64,000 nucleotides of DNA, from positions 24,935-88,934 of IMG/VR virus record IMGVR_UViG_3300034418_011250; one strand, given 5' to 3'. The translations under genes were made by a program, and so were the position numbers. Below, piece after piece: positions 1 to 7,812 of this stretch (the first letter of the stretch is position 1; each line of letters starts with the position of its first letter). The notes beneath the pieces were generated by a model. It was given only the letters and a program-made list of their open reading frames with translations, did not search any database and had not been told where the DNA came from. Source of the stretch: a virus.

Positions 1-1257
1 GAATACATAATCTTTTGAATCATTATCAAGTTTCCAACCATCAGGCACATAAACAATTCCACCTTTCTGATTTATTTCCAGCATCTTTCGATTACCATCT
101 GTTGTATAAAAATGTATTTTTGATTTAACAGGTGTTTCTGAATGATAATCCTGATAATTAGGATCTGTCATCATATCTAGTTCTTTGGTATTTTTTAGAT
201 ATATTGTATTTTCTTTGATTAAACACCGATCAGCCACATTTTTCAACATATTTGCTAATATAACAGACTTCATTCCATAGGAACCATGAACTCCAAGATA
301 GTTTGACATGATTTCCATGACTTCTTTACTATTACTTGTTAAAGAATATTCGGATGGAAATTTATCTGAACCAAATTTTGTTATTTTATAATTTTTATTA
401 TATCCACCATCAATCACCTTGATGAATGATGCATTGAAGAATACTGCTTGTGTTGGTTCTGAACGATGTATGATTCCTGCATCGTTTTTATCAGCAATAC
501 CATGATACCCCAGATCCCTAAAAATTTTATTCCAAAGATTTGTTGGTGAACCTCTCCTGATGTTTTCATACACTTCAATTCTAATTTTTTTGTCTGAAAA
601 ATTAGCACGTTTCTTAGGATCAAGCATTGCTTCTTGAACTTCTTCTTCATATTCTTTCATCAATCTTGTGCTAATTTGGCCTGTCATTATAAAAAATGTA
701 TATCTTGTCATGTTCCAAAATTGACCACCAATGGATCTATTCTTAGAATTCTGTGTTGCTGCTTCTAGAGTTGCTTTCGCCACTTCCCAACTGAACCATT
801 GATTCATCTTATTCTTCTTCATGAAAAAATTGATAATCATTTTGGCAAGTTTATCATAATCTTTATCATAACTAGCAGAACTGTATTTTTTCAGATCAAC
901 AATCTTGTCTGTAGCTTTTGGTTTGAAAATATAAACAAATGGTTGTTCACCAGCAAATGGAACATCCAAAGTTTTATCAACAGGATTTTTGTGTTTCTTC
1001 CAGATTTCTTTCAGAGGATATGAATAAATACCATTTGGTGTATTATATTCTGAATTTGGATTTATTCCAATCTTATAACCTTCTGCACTTTTACTCATTG
1101 AACCTACATCAGCAACATATGTAATATAAACATCACTATCATTGGCTAATGGTTCCAATTTGTCATAAAGAGGAATTTTGGGATTTAATTCTTTTCCTGT
1201 TTTCTTTGAAATAGGATTTCTTCTTGCTTCATCTAAAAAGTTGCGAAATGTTTTCAT
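1..1257 (-). CDS. Head-targeted protein, possibly ADP-ribosyltransferase-like; partial, runs off left edge
   Basis: An open frame of 419 codons starts at the ATG at 1257 and reaches the window edge without a stop. The first residues, MKTFRNFLDEA, closely match the capsid-targeting peptide of T4 internal proteins (M-K-T-aromatic-x-x-F-hydrophobic-x-E), with a predicted gp21 cut after LDE. Around residues 245-285 there is 'GYHGIAD' followed by 'EPTQAVFF' and 'IKVID'. This resembles the C-terminal strands of ADP-ribosyltransferase folds in phage polyvalent proteins, where a G-[YF]-D-G motif precedes a hydrophobic 'VFF..xxIK' strand. T4 packages the ADP-ribosyltransferase Alt, so the role would fit. 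The head targeting is a good motif match; the enzymatic assignment is weak. Confidence 0.6.
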   Translation of the reverse strand, partial: MKTFRNFLDEARRNPISKKTGKELNPKIPLYDKLEPLANDSDVYITYVADVGSMSKSAEGYKIGINPNSEYNTPNGIYSYPLKEIWKKHKNPVDKTLDVPFAGEQPFVYIFKPKATDKIVDLKKYSSASYDKDYDKLAKMIINFFMKKNKMNQWFSWEVAKATLEAATQNSKNRSIGGQFWNMTRYTFFIMTGQISTRLMKEYEEEVQEAMLDPKKRANFSDKKIRIEVYENIRRGSPTNLWNKIFRDLGYHGIADKNDAGIIHRSEPTQAVFFNASFIKVIDGGYNKNYKITKFGSDKFPSEYSLTSNSKEVMEIMSNYLGVHGSYGMKSVILANMLKNVADRCLIKENTIYLKNTKELDMMTDPNYQDYHSETPVKSKIHFYTTDGNRKMLEINQKGGIVYVPDGWKLDNDSKDYVF

Positions 1258-1259
1258 CT

Positions 1260-1733
1260 TTACGATCCCCAAATAGGTAGTTTTTGTATAATGAATCCTA
1301 GAACAATGGAACCTCCAATGATTAGCCATCTCCATTTTTCTAGAATTCCTATGCGATTTGATATTTCATTATGTAGCTTTTTAAATTCTTCAGTTGTTCG
1401 TTTGTTATGTTCATCCATTACTGTGGTCAGTCTTCGTTCTGTTTCAGCAATATGAAGGAATGTTTCTTTAGAATTGGTTGTAATTCGTGAGTGCAGTTCT
1501 TGTATGTTATCGTGCAATTTCTTTTCCTGACTAATAATGTTATCTTCTTGTCTTGTTAGTTTTTCCTCATGAACTGCCATAATTGTATGCAATGATTGCG
1601 ATACTTCGGCAATCTTTTCAATTGCGGAATCTAAACGTAAATGAATTTGTTTTAAATCGGCTATATCTTTTTTAAGAATAGCAACATCAGTCTCGATTGT
1701 CATTTGGGATGTTTCCTCTAATTGCTTCTTCAT
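1260..1733 (-). CDS. Coiled-coil protein with C-terminal membrane anchor (XhlA-like)
   Basis: 157 aa. Residues 1-130 are charged and heptad-like with many E, K and Q, predicting a long coiled coil. Residues 133-152 (WRWLIIGGSIVLGFIIQKLP) form one transmembrane helix just before the C-terminus. This layout, coiled coil then a terminal membrane helix after a basic/aromatic 'EKWRW', is that of the haemolysin XhlA family, which works with holins in some phage lysis systems. Its start lies 47 nt inside the upstream lipoprotein gene, so the two are probably translated together. Neighbouring spanin-like genes support a lysis or envelope role. No endolysin is visible in the window. Confidence 0.5.
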   Translation of the reverse strand: MKKQLEETSQMTIETDVAILKKDIADLKQIHLRLDSAIEKIAEVSQSLHTIMAVHEEKLTRQEDNIISQEKKLHDNIQELHSRITTNSKETFLHIAETERRLTTVMDEHNKRTTEEFKKLHNEISNRIGILEKWRWLIIGGSIVLGFIIQKLPIWGS

Positions 1734-2094
1734 AGTACTCTATGATTTCTTTTTGTTGTATTATGTATCTGCGAATGTCTGATACATTTAAAGATAAGTT
1801 TTCATAATCTTTGGGTGTCAAAGCAAAGAATACAATCACACCATTTTGTTCTTTTTTTAATTCATCAAAAAAAGAATCAATGGTTTCGTCAGTGACAACA
1901 TACCATTCAAGACCATTCATCTTCAGTGGTTTAGGTCTTGCCTGAATAGGAATTTTTTTATCAATATATTTAGTTTCTACAATAATCTTGGGTGGGAGAG
2001 GTTCAGAGGATGAAAAGAATGAACAACTACTAAGGAGTGGTAGGGACAGCAGTAATATCTTCCAGTTCTTTGAAAATTTTAGTTGTGGCATCAT
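1687..2094 (-). CDS. Outer-membrane spanin lipoprotein (Rz1-like)
   Basis: 135 aa with a short basic N-terminus, a hydrophobic stretch and a lipobox 'LLSSC' at about residues 20-24, predicting an outer-membrane lipoprotein. A polar, proline-containing segment 'IQARPKPLKMNGLEWYVVT' follows. The gene starts inside the end of the i-spanin-like gene (65 nt overlap), the classic Rz/Rz1 arrangement. As an o-spanin it would join the inner-membrane partner across the periplasm and fuse the membranes at lysis. It is longer than a minimal Rz1 and carries a C-terminal extension of about 70 residues of unknown role. Confidence 0.55.
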   Translation of the reverse strand: MMPQLKFSKNWKILLLSLPLLSSCSFFSSSEPLPPKIIVETKYIDKKIPIQARPKPLKMNGLEWYVVTDETIDSFFDELKKEQNGVIVFFALTPKDYENLSLNVSDIRRYIIQQKEIIEYYEEAIRGNIPNDNRD

Positions 2095-2419
2095 TCACTC
2101 TTTTTTCTATAAGACCTGGTTTTGCTGTTGACAGTTTTGTTAGATTATGTTCATTAAGTTTCTTTTGAAGGTCATCTTGATATTTTTCAGCTTCTTGTAA
2201 TTCAGTTTGTAACTTTTCTTGAAGAAGCTGCATTTGTACAGATTCTTCTCTCATTCTGTCAATAGCTTCATTTGTTACTTTAACAGCATTCTCGTATGCT
2301 GTGATGTTCTTTTGTAATTGTATTATGGTTTCTTGTGAATCTTTGAAATAAGAATAACCACCATACAATACTGTTCCAAGTATACCTAATACAATCACTG
2401 TTGCATAAAGTTTAATCAT
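2030..2419 (-). CDS. Inner-membrane spanin (Rz-like)
   Basis: 129 aa. A single N-terminal transmembrane helix (residues about 4-24) is followed by a periplasmic coiled coil rich in Q and E up to about residue 90. That is the i-spanin topology. It overlaps the downstream lipoprotein gene by 65 nt in another frame, as Rz and Rz1 genes do. The ATG overlaps the 3' end of the preceding 57-codon gene by 8 nt. The assignment rests on topology plus gene arrangement; sequence alone does not prove spanin function. Confidence 0.55.
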   Translation of the reverse strand: MIKLYATVIVLGILGTVLYGGYSYFKDSQETIIQLQKNITAYENAVKVTNEAIDRMREESVQMQLLQEKLQTELQEAEKYQDDLQKKLNEHNLTKLSTAKPGLIEKRVNDATTKIFKELEDITAVPTTP

Positions 2420-2585
2420 ATTTCTTTTTGTGATTCTTTACAATATTCAATACTCTTCTTGGTTGTGTTTCTTCTATTTCTTTCTTTTTGTTCTTCTTTT
2501 GAACAATAACTGTATCTACAGGTTCATCGTCATTTAATGATGCAATTGGTTTATATGTATCTACTGGGACGTATGATGATGCCAT
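2412..2585 (-). CDS. Small basic hypothetical protein, 57 aa
   Basis: A short frame starting MASSYVPVDTYKP and ending in a lysine-rich tail (HKKKYD). Its ATG overlaps the stop of the upstream structural gene by one base (TAATG), and its 3' end overlaps the i-spanin start by 8 nt. This strongly suggests a real, translationally coupled gene. No known domain was recognised. A 'VQKKNKKKE' stretch makes the middle highly basic. Confidence 0.5.
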   Translation of the reverse strand: MASSYVPVDTYKPIASLNDDEPVDTVIVQKKNKKKEIEETQPRRVLNIVKNHKKKYD

Positions 2586-3421
2586 TATTCGTTATCCACT
2601 AAAATGATGTCAAATGTTGTTGATATTTCTGAACCTGTTGAACATAATGCTCTTGCTTCTATATCTGTCTTTTCTAAAAATTTAAGAGGAATATTATAAT
2701 CTCTTGTAAAATGTCCTCCTGGAACACACATTACATCTAGTGTTCTAAAAGCACCACCACCAAAAGGTTTAAACACTAACCATGCTGTACATTGGTCATT
2801 ATATGCTCCAACACCAACATTCCATTGTGTCATGTATCCTGTTTTTCCTGCTGGTATGGTATAAAATCCAGAGAAAGATTGACCTGTTCCATATACTGTT
2901 CCGCCACCCAAAGTATCAATAGTAGTAAGAACTTTTCCTAAACTGGCAGCATCTGATATTGATAGAGTTCCTACATTCGTACCAGTTGAACCAGATGTAA
3001 CAACAAATGCACGAAACACTCTTAAAAATTGTACAGCACTTGGTGCACCACCTACAACAATGGTATCTTCTACAGCAGTATAATTTGCATCTAATCCTTG
3101 AACGGTAACAGTTCTTGCACCAATTGCTGCTGCACCATCGCTTCCACTTGAACTATAACAATAAACAATGGAAGGAGAAGAAAGATAAGAATAAACTCCA
3201 CCACCTCCCCAAATGGTTTCTGGAGCACCACCAATTGAAGGATTTCTTCCAAATTTATGAATAACAGAATATCCTTCTAAATTTCCAGCTGCAATCACAA
3301 CATTTGATGCTGCACCAAATGTGTTGATAATGTTTCCATCTTCATCGCTAATCATCACCACTTCATGATTTGTGGTTTGTTGCGGAAGATAAGCCTGTGA
3401 GTATTTACTCCATTGTGCCAT
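2585..3421 (-). CDS. Virion structural protein, beta-rich
   Basis: 278 aa from the ATG at 3421 (MAQWSKYSQAYLP), chosen because AAAGAAAG lies just upstream and the longer frame has no good ribosome site. The protein is rich in G, S, T and V with alternating hydrophobic residues. It includes 'YTIPAGKTGYMT' and, near the C-terminus, 'IPLKFLEKTDIEARA', motifs I associate with particle proteins of marine phages. It sits in a late structural block. It may be a decoration or fibre-type protein; the exact location in the virion is unknown. Confidence 0.55.
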   Translation of the reverse strand: MAQWSKYSQAYLPQQTTNHEVVMISDEDGNIINTFGAASNVVIAAGNLEGYSVIHKFGRNPSIGGAPETIWGGGGVYSYLSSPSIVYCYSSSGSDGAAAIGARTVTVQGLDANYTAVEDTIVVGGAPSAVQFLRVFRAFVVTSGSTGTNVGTLSISDAASLGKVLTTIDTLGGGTVYGTGQSFSGFYTIPAGKTGYMTQWNVGVGAYNDQCTAWLVFKPFGGGAFRTLDVMCVPGGHFTRDYNIPLKFLEKTDIEARALCSTGSEISTTFDIILVDNE

Positions 3422-3422
3422 A

Positions 3423-3656
3423 TTATTCTTTCTTTGATGCTCGCTTCTCTCTTGCAAGCATGATTCGTTTTACTAACTCTTTTACAATTTTTGTACGACC
3501 ATCATATGTCATGTCTTTCTTTTTCTTTTTGTCAATCAATGGTCTATCCGGATTAGCAATTGCTGGACCAGTTGAGTTGGTTGGTGCCTCTTCATTACGA
3601 ATTCCTGATTTAGGATCACTGTAATATTTTTGCATTAGTTCTTGAAAAGAAATCAT
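3423..3656 (-). CDS. Small basic protein carrying a capsid-processing-like motif
   Basis: 77 aa. The N-terminus MISFQELMQKYY resembles the amphipathic start of head-targeted proteins. Residues 23-31 (EAPTNSTGP) nearly repeat the segment right after the predicted gp21 cleavage site of this phage's major capsid protein (AAPTNSTGA). The rest is very lysine/arginine-rich. It may be a minor head or prohead-core component processed like gp23. No known enzyme domain is seen. The stop lies 1 nt before the start of the next gene. Confidence 0.5.
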   Translation of the reverse strand: MISFQELMQKYYSDPKSGIRNEEAPTNSTGPAIANPDRPLIDKKKKKDMTYDGRTKIVKELVKRIMLAREKRASKKE

Positions 3657-4231
3657 TTCTTAATCCTTATGTCATCTACTGAAACATATATTGGCTGATT
3701 TGTTCTTTTATGTATTGCTTCATAAATGTCAATTCCCAAAACATTATCAACAGGGCTGGCATCATTCTCAAAAATAATTCTATCACCAAATTTTGCTAAT
3801 GTCTCAAAATCCGGAAGCATCATTTCTGATCTCAATTTATACTCACCAGAAGGAATGCTTCCGAAATAATCTTCAGATATTTCAGAACTGAGATTATTAT
3901 CTTTCATTATTTCTTCTAATAACATTTTCTGTATTTGATCAAAATCTTCTATTTGTTCTTTGAATGTGTCTTTTAAAAGAAATAATGCTGCTGCATATGT
4001 TCCAAGTCTTGTCCCCAATCCTGGAACCTTTCCCATCAATCTTTTGATATTAAAAATCAATTTATGAAGAATAGTGTAAGATGCTTTTTCTTCAGGTGTT
4101 TCTATTTCTTTTTCAGTTCTATAACCTTTATCATCAATAATACCATAGGTAAAAGCATCTTGTTTATTAAATGGTTTTACTAATAATTTTATGAATCTGT
4201 ATGTGACAAATAAATCTACTAATCTTCCCAT
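3653..4231 (-). CDS. Conserved T4-like marine phage protein, probable virion component
   Basis: 192 aa starting MGRLVDLFVTYRFIKLL. The N-terminal half is helical with a basic centre (KLIFNIKRLMGKVPGLG) followed by a hydrophobic alpha-helical patch (TYAAALFLLKDTF). The acidic C-terminal half ends in a beta-like 'IYVSVDDIRIKK'. From memory I recognise this family as conserved in marine T4-like myoviruses next to a DUF7207-type gene, but without assigned function. It overlaps the next gene by 4 nt (ATGA). Confidence 0.5.
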   Translation of the reverse strand: MGRLVDLFVTYRFIKLLVKPFNKQDAFTYGIIDDKGYRTEKEIETPEEKASYTILHKLIFNIKRLMGKVPGLGTRLGTYAAALFLLKDTFKEQIEDFDQIQKMLLEEIMKDNNLSSEISEDYFGSIPSGEYKLRSEMMLPDFETLAKFGDRIIFENDASPVDNVLGIDIYEAIHKRTNQPIYVSVDDIRIKK

Positions 4232-4594
4232 TTAAATTTTCTCTAATATGCTTTTTATTTTTTGATTTATTGGTATTTCTTTTAGTTCGAATTCGTTTAA
4301 CATGTTTAAATATAAAAGAAATGTTTTTAAATAGGACCAATATTTTTGTTCTATTCTAAAAAACAAAAGTGTTGTTCCTGCATCTACCCCAAAAAGATTG
4401 GTGATAATTATAATATGATTTAAAATCAGTCTTTCTTTTAAAATGCCTGATTCATCATATTTTGAAAATAATTTTTTGATGTAGGTGAAGCGTTTCATGT
4501 CATCATAAAACTCTTCTTCACCTACACACTGAGGATTATCGTAATGTTTTATTGCGAATAAAAGAAAATTTTCATTCGTTATCTTCTGAAACAT
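4232..4594 (-). CDS. Conserved T4-like phage protein (DUF7207-type)
   Basis: 120 aa, almost entirely helical and rich in F, L, I and Y. Features include 'YDNPQCVGEEEFYDDMKRF', 'YIKKLFSKY' and 'LKERLILNHIIIITNLFG'. This pattern is typical of a small protein family conserved across T4-like phages with no proven function. The stop TAA is directly followed by the ATG of the next gene, so the two are coupled. Confidence 0.5.
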   Translation of the reverse strand: MFQKITNENFLLFAIKHYDNPQCVGEEEFYDDMKRFTYIKKLFSKYDESGILKERLILNHIIIITNLFGVDAGTTLLFFRIEQKYWSYLKTFLLYLNMLNEFELKEIPINQKIKSILEKI

Positions 4595-4739
4595 TACCTT
4601 CTTCTACATCATCGTTTAAAATCTTCACATTTTCTTCTTTTGGTTGCTCAACTGCTGGCTTGGGCGCTTCATCAACTACTGGTTTGGGCACTTTCTTTTC
4701 AACCATTGGCATACCATTTGCTGCATATCTTATTGCCAT
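4572..4739 (-). CDS. Small acidic proline-rich protein, 55 aa
   Basis: Begins MAIRYAANGMPMVEKKVPKP and ends in an acidic tail (DVEEGNVSEDNE). It contains repeated [KP]-P-[KA]-P-x-V blocks and is probably disordered. AAGGAAT lies a few bases before the ATG. It overlaps the start of the DUF7207-type gene by 23 nt and follows the upstream structural gene by 11 nt, consistent with operon membership. Function unknown. Confidence 0.45.
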   Translation of the reverse strand: MAIRYAANGMPMVEKKVPKPVVDEAPKPAVEQPKEENVKILNDDVEEGNVSEDNE

Positions 4740-4750
4740 GTATTTATTCC

Positions 4751-5209
4751 TTATGGATTAATTGTTGTTCCATAATTACTAATAACAATCCAATTTGAAT
4801 TAGTAAATAAAAGAACAATAGTTTGTCCAACAGCAGTAAATGTAAATGAGGTTCCATTAGCAAAATTTGTTGGTGTCACTTGCGCATCATCATCATGTCC
4901 TGTCATAGTAATAATTTTAATTTGGCCACGAGAGCCATCTGCAAGTGTATGAGTAGATGCAGAACCAGTCGACAATGAAGATGTATCAATTTCTGTTATA
5001 GATGTTATAAGATTAACTGGATCATTTGTTTGTATAATTGGTTGTGGAACCCCATCCAATCCAATCCATGTTGGAATGTTATTAAAAACATTGGCAACTG
5101 TCACTTTTTTGTTTACTGGGCTTCCACCCATGTCAATAACATGCAATAAATCTATACCTTCAATTCCATCTTGCAAATCTTCTAAAGCAGTAATTTTTTT
5201 ATCAGCCAT
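4751..5209 (-). CDS. Virion structural protein, fibre-like
   Basis: 152 aa beginning MADKKITALEDLQDGIEGIDLLHVIDM, an opening I associate with marine phage particle proteins ('KITAL..L......DLLHVVD'). A helical N-terminal segment leads to a glycine/threonine-rich beta region ending in 'TIVLLFTNSNWIVISNYGT'. That last motif is typical of trimeric fibre-type folds ('W.v.s..g'). It is probably a small fibre or head-decorating protein. Separated by about 30 nt from the upstream coiled-coil gene. Confidence 0.5.
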   Translation of the reverse strand: MADKKITALEDLQDGIEGIDLLHVIDMGGSPVNKKVTVANVFNNIPTWIGLDGVPQPIIQTNDPVNLITSITEIDTSSLSTGSASTHTLADGSRGQIKIITMTGHDDDAQVTPTNFANGTSFTFTAVGQTIVLLFTNSNWIVISNYGTTINP

Positions 5210-5240
5210 TTATGTTATTCCTTTTAAATTATTTAAACCT

Positions 5241-5483
5241 TCAACTCAGTACTGCACTTACAGCACTATTGTCTTGCGAAGGGATGCTACTTGCGGGACT
5301 CGCATCAAACATTTCTAAAAACACCTCGCATTGTTGTATTGCTCCAGAAAGAGCATAACTTTTAATTGACAATTGAGTTTTTATTTTTTCAACATTTTCT
5401 AACTCTTTCTGGAGAGCTTCTTTTCTCTCTTCAATTTGCTCAATTGTCAATCCATTTTCCATAAATTTACCATTCTTTTTCAT
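5241..5483 (-). CDS. Small coiled-coil protein, 80 aa
   Basis: A single strong coiled coil (residues about 12-62, E/K/Q-rich) and a serine/alanine-rich tail. AAGGT lies five bases before the ATG at 5483. It lies 7 nt downstream of the Ig-like structural gene and is co-transcribed with it. Function unknown; it may be an assembly chaperone or a trimerisation helper for its neighbours. Confidence 0.45.
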   Translation of the reverse strand: MKKNGKFMENGLTIEQIEERKEALQKELENVEKIKTQLSIKSYALSGAIQQCEVFLEMFDASPASSIPSQDNSAVSAVLS

Positions 5484-5490
5484 TCATACC

Positions 5491-6042
5491 TTATGCAGAA
5501 ACTGTCAATGTCGAAGCAGAAGCAGCATGTGTTAGAATAGATGGCAATGTTGTTTGATAATCATAGATTGTTCCACTATTCAATGCTACTGCATTTGTTC
5601 CAATACTCAATACATCATTTTCTGCTACAGGCAATGTTCCATTTCCACCTGTGGCAGTAAATGTTACTCTATTTCTTGTATGTGATGCATAATCAAGAGT
5701 AAATGTAGATGTAGCGCCTGTGCTATTGACAGTGACTTGCGGTGTTCCAGTAATATCAACTCTTTCATTGAATGTTACAACCACAGATACAGTTCCACCA
5801 TTTAATTCACTGTAAGCAGAAGCTGCTGAAAATTCAATAGCAGAAATATTTGCTGCACCCAATCCAGCAGTTGCACTGGTTCCACCAGCCAATCCACCGA
5901 TTGCTACAATTACTTCTTCCAATCCCTTTCCATTCAATTGTACCCAACCACGATCAGTTGCATACACATTTTTCTTTTGCTCATCTGTCAACCATTTAGG
6001 CTTTGCCTCGTCGACATTTGCCGTTGTTCCCCATAGTGCCAT
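5491..6042 (-). CDS. Virion structural protein with Ig-like domain
   Basis: 183 aa. The N-terminus 'MALWGTTANVDEAKPKWL' is a recognisable signature of a T4-like marine phage structural protein. Residues 65-180 form a beta-rich Ig/cadherin-like domain with 'VVVTFNERVDITGTPQVTV' and 'RVTFTATGG', as seen in extracellular adhesion repeats. AAGGAGA sits well placed before the ATG, and a late promoter variant lies about 34 nt upstream. Probably displayed on the capsid or neck; the Ig domain could aid weak attachment to cell surfaces. Confidence 0.6.
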   Translation of the reverse strand: MALWGTTANVDEAKPKWLTDEQKKNVYATDRGWVQLNGKGLEEVIVAIGGLAGGTSATAGLGAANISAIEFSAASAYSELNGGTVSVVVTFNERVDITGTPQVTVNSTGATSTFTLDYASHTRNRVTFTATGGNGTLPVAENDVLSIGTNAVALNSGTIYDYQTTLPSILTHAASASTLTVSA

Positions 6043-6075
6043 TTTAATTTCTCCTTAAGAAATATGCTTTGGTTA

Positions 6076-6083
6076 TATTTATT
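6076..6083 (-). promoter_or_regulatory. Candidate late promoter (AATAAATA)
   Basis: One base from the T4-type late promoter TATAAATA on the minus strand. It overlaps the end of the upstream gene and lies 34 nt before the ATG of the Ig-like structural gene, a typical late spacing. Short AT-rich motifs can arise by chance here, so confidence is moderate. Confidence 0.4.
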
Positions 6084-7119
6084 TGTTTTCAACTCTTATC
6101 TGAGACCATGGTTTGCCTGTCATGGTTTTTTGTCCAGATTCTTCCGTTTTGACTCCATACTTTTTCATATATTTTTTAACAACTTTTTCCATATCAGGAG
6201 TGCCAACACCTCTAAAGGAATCAACATTCTTTCCTTTGTAATAAACATCACCCAAATTACTTTTATCATTATATGTAACATACATATCATCACTTACATG
6301 ATACATAGTCTTTTGGAAACCAGATGCACCAGATGTTGAAGTTTTGACATCCATTCCCATAATCTTTTTCATTGCTGATTTCATATCACCTTCTTGAATA
6401 GATTTATTTTTTGATTCAGCCACCACACCTTTATTTGAGGATTTACATTTCGGACAAAATCCTTTATTTTTTTTCCAAGCAGCTTCAGTTGAAACTTCAT
6501 CACATTCAACACATGCGATTTTTTTAACTGCTTCACTAACCATTTCGTTTTTAGCCTTATAATTGGCATCAACATAATTGAAAAACTTCTTTCTCAATTC
6601 ATCAGTTTTCAACTCAGATGGAGAACTAATATTAAATTTTTTCATTGCAGCGTCAAATACTTTTCTGTATGCAGCAACATTTGTTGATGTATCGGTAGTT
6701 TTTGGATTACTGCTTGTTGAATAAGCCTCTTCAACTGATTCTTTTTTTGATTGTTCTGCTTTACGAATCATAAGTTTAAGTGATTGTGAAGAAGTTCCAC
6801 TAGGCGCTTTTTTACCAGTTAATTTTTCATACTTATCTACTAGATCTTGATGTCTTACCTTTTCATCAATCATATTCTCTTCTTTTTTCATTGGTAGTCC
6901 TTTGTGTTTTGTTTTTGCAAAATCTTCTAAATCCTTTTCACTCATATTCATCATTTCCTTTGCTGGACCTTCCAATTTAGAAGGATCAATTTCACCTCGT
7001 TTTGCAGCAAGTGCAATCCCAGCAGCTTTCTGTTGTGCAACAGAAACTGATTTTTCTTGAATGTTTTTTACGATGGAGTCTTCAAGACTGCCTTCTATGA
7101 TTTCAAAATACCGTGACAT
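6079..7119 (-). CDS. Probable internal head protein: DUF3008-like segment and zinc ribbon
   Basis: 346 aa. It starts MSRYFEIIEGS, an amphipathic peptide with a possible gp21 cut after IIE. Residues 22-75 (including 'SVAQQKAAGIALAAKRGE' and 'EDFAKTKHKGLP') match the DUF3008 family. A second helical module lies at about 145-195. Two CxxC pairs (CVEC near 203, CPKC near 222) form a zinc ribbon. A C-terminal beta region ends in 'GKPWSQIRVENK'. It stands in a run of other proteins with head-targeting starts. It may be a packaged DNA-binding protein; function not demonstrated. Confidence 0.5.
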   Translation of the reverse strand: MSRYFEIIEGSLEDSIVKNIQEKSVSVAQQKAAGIALAAKRGEIDPSKLEGPAKEMMNMSEKDLEDFAKTKHKGLPMKKEENMIDEKVRHQDLVDKYEKLTGKKAPSGTSSQSLKLMIRKAEQSKKESVEEAYSTSSNPKTTDTSTNVAAYRKVFDAAMKKFNISSPSELKTDELRKKFFNYVDANYKAKNEMVSEAVKKIACVECDEVSTEAAWKKNKGFCPKCKSSNKGVVAESKNKSIQEGDMKSAMKKIMGMDVKTSTSGASGFQKTMYHVSDDMYVTYNDKSNLGDVYYKGKNVDSFRGVGTPDMEKVVKKYMKKYGVKTEESGQKTMTGKPWSQIRVENK

Positions 7120-7120
7120 T

Positions 7121-7528
7121 TTATGCTCCTTGTTTTCTATCTTGTAAAGTGTCTAAGGTTTGTTGTAACGCAGCAATTCTTGACTTGACTTGTGCAATTT
7201 GTTTGTCTAATTGCACTGCTCTATTATCTGCCTTTGGATCTTCTTGTTCTGTCACAGTTCCTTCTGACTCCATATAGTCTCTTACACTATCCAAATAGTC
7301 AACACTTTTTGTGATCTTGGATTGAACCCACTCTGGAAGATTGGTATCATCCTTAATAATATTCATGAGAGAGTCGATGGCGCTCTGTGCAGTTTTCAGT
7401 TGACTGATTGCCATTGAACCTTCTCCATCATACTCGTCTTTTTTAGAAGGGTCAAGTTTTTCTTTGATGCTTATTTCGTTTTCATGAACTTGTTTCATGA
7501 GTTCGTACATCGATGTATATTTCACCAT
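7121..7528 (-). CDS. Conserved helical head-cassette protein, 135 aa
   Basis: Contains 'DEYDGEGSMAISQLKT' and 'DDTNLPEWVQSKITKS', a family I recall as recurring in marine T4-like phages, followed by a C-terminal coiled coil (residues about 100-132). GAGGAAA precedes the ATG at 7528. The ATG overlaps the stop of the upstream cupin-like gene. An N-terminal 'MYELMKQVHENE' is weakly similar to head-targeting peptides. Function unknown; possibly a small internal or scaffolding-associated protein. Confidence 0.5.
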   Translation of the reverse strand: MVKYTSMYELMKQVHENEISIKEKLDPSKKDEYDGEGSMAISQLKTAQSAIDSLMNIIKDDTNLPEWVQSKITKSVDYLDSVRDYMESEGTVTEQEDPKADNRAVQLDKQIAQVKSRIAALQQTLDTLQDRKQGA

Positions 7529-7812
7529 TCTTGTTTTTCCTCTATGTCTAGAATGAGTTCACCTTGTCCTTTGATGATGCGATGATAATCCATCTTTTTT
7601 ATAATATAAGTTTTACCTTTGACCAATTCTTCTGGCAATTTATTATCCATCTGCAACTTCCAACCTTCTCCCTTGACAACAGAAACCACTCTATCTTGTT
7701 TATCTCTATGCCATACTAATTCTTCTTCTTTAATATCACCAGAAAATACTCTTAAAAAATGATCTTGATTAAACCGATCAATGTGTATTTCTGTATATTG
7801 ATTCATGTTCAT
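7522..7812 (-). CDS. Small cupin-like protein
   Basis: 96 aa from the ATG at 7812, which overlaps the upstream stop in an ATGA. The upstream in-frame TTG is less likely. The pattern 'LVWHRDKQDRVVSVVKGEGW', 'LPEELVKGKTYIIKKMDYH' and 'RIIKGQGELILDIEE' gives alternating strands around conserved His/Gly positions, as in single-domain cupins. The metal site is not obvious, so it may be a binding rather than a catalytic fold. It sits between two head-cassette genes. Confidence 0.45.
   Translation of the reverse strand: MNMNQYTEIHIDRFNQDHFLRVFSGDIKEEELVWHRDKQDRVVSVVKGEGWKLQMDNKLPEELVKGKTYIIKKMDYHRIIKGQGELILDIEEKQEW

Noticed and set aside
4741-4748. AATAAATA just before the 55-aa gene
   Set aside because: Only two bases before the ATG, where it would leave no leader. 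It reads better as part of the ribosome site.
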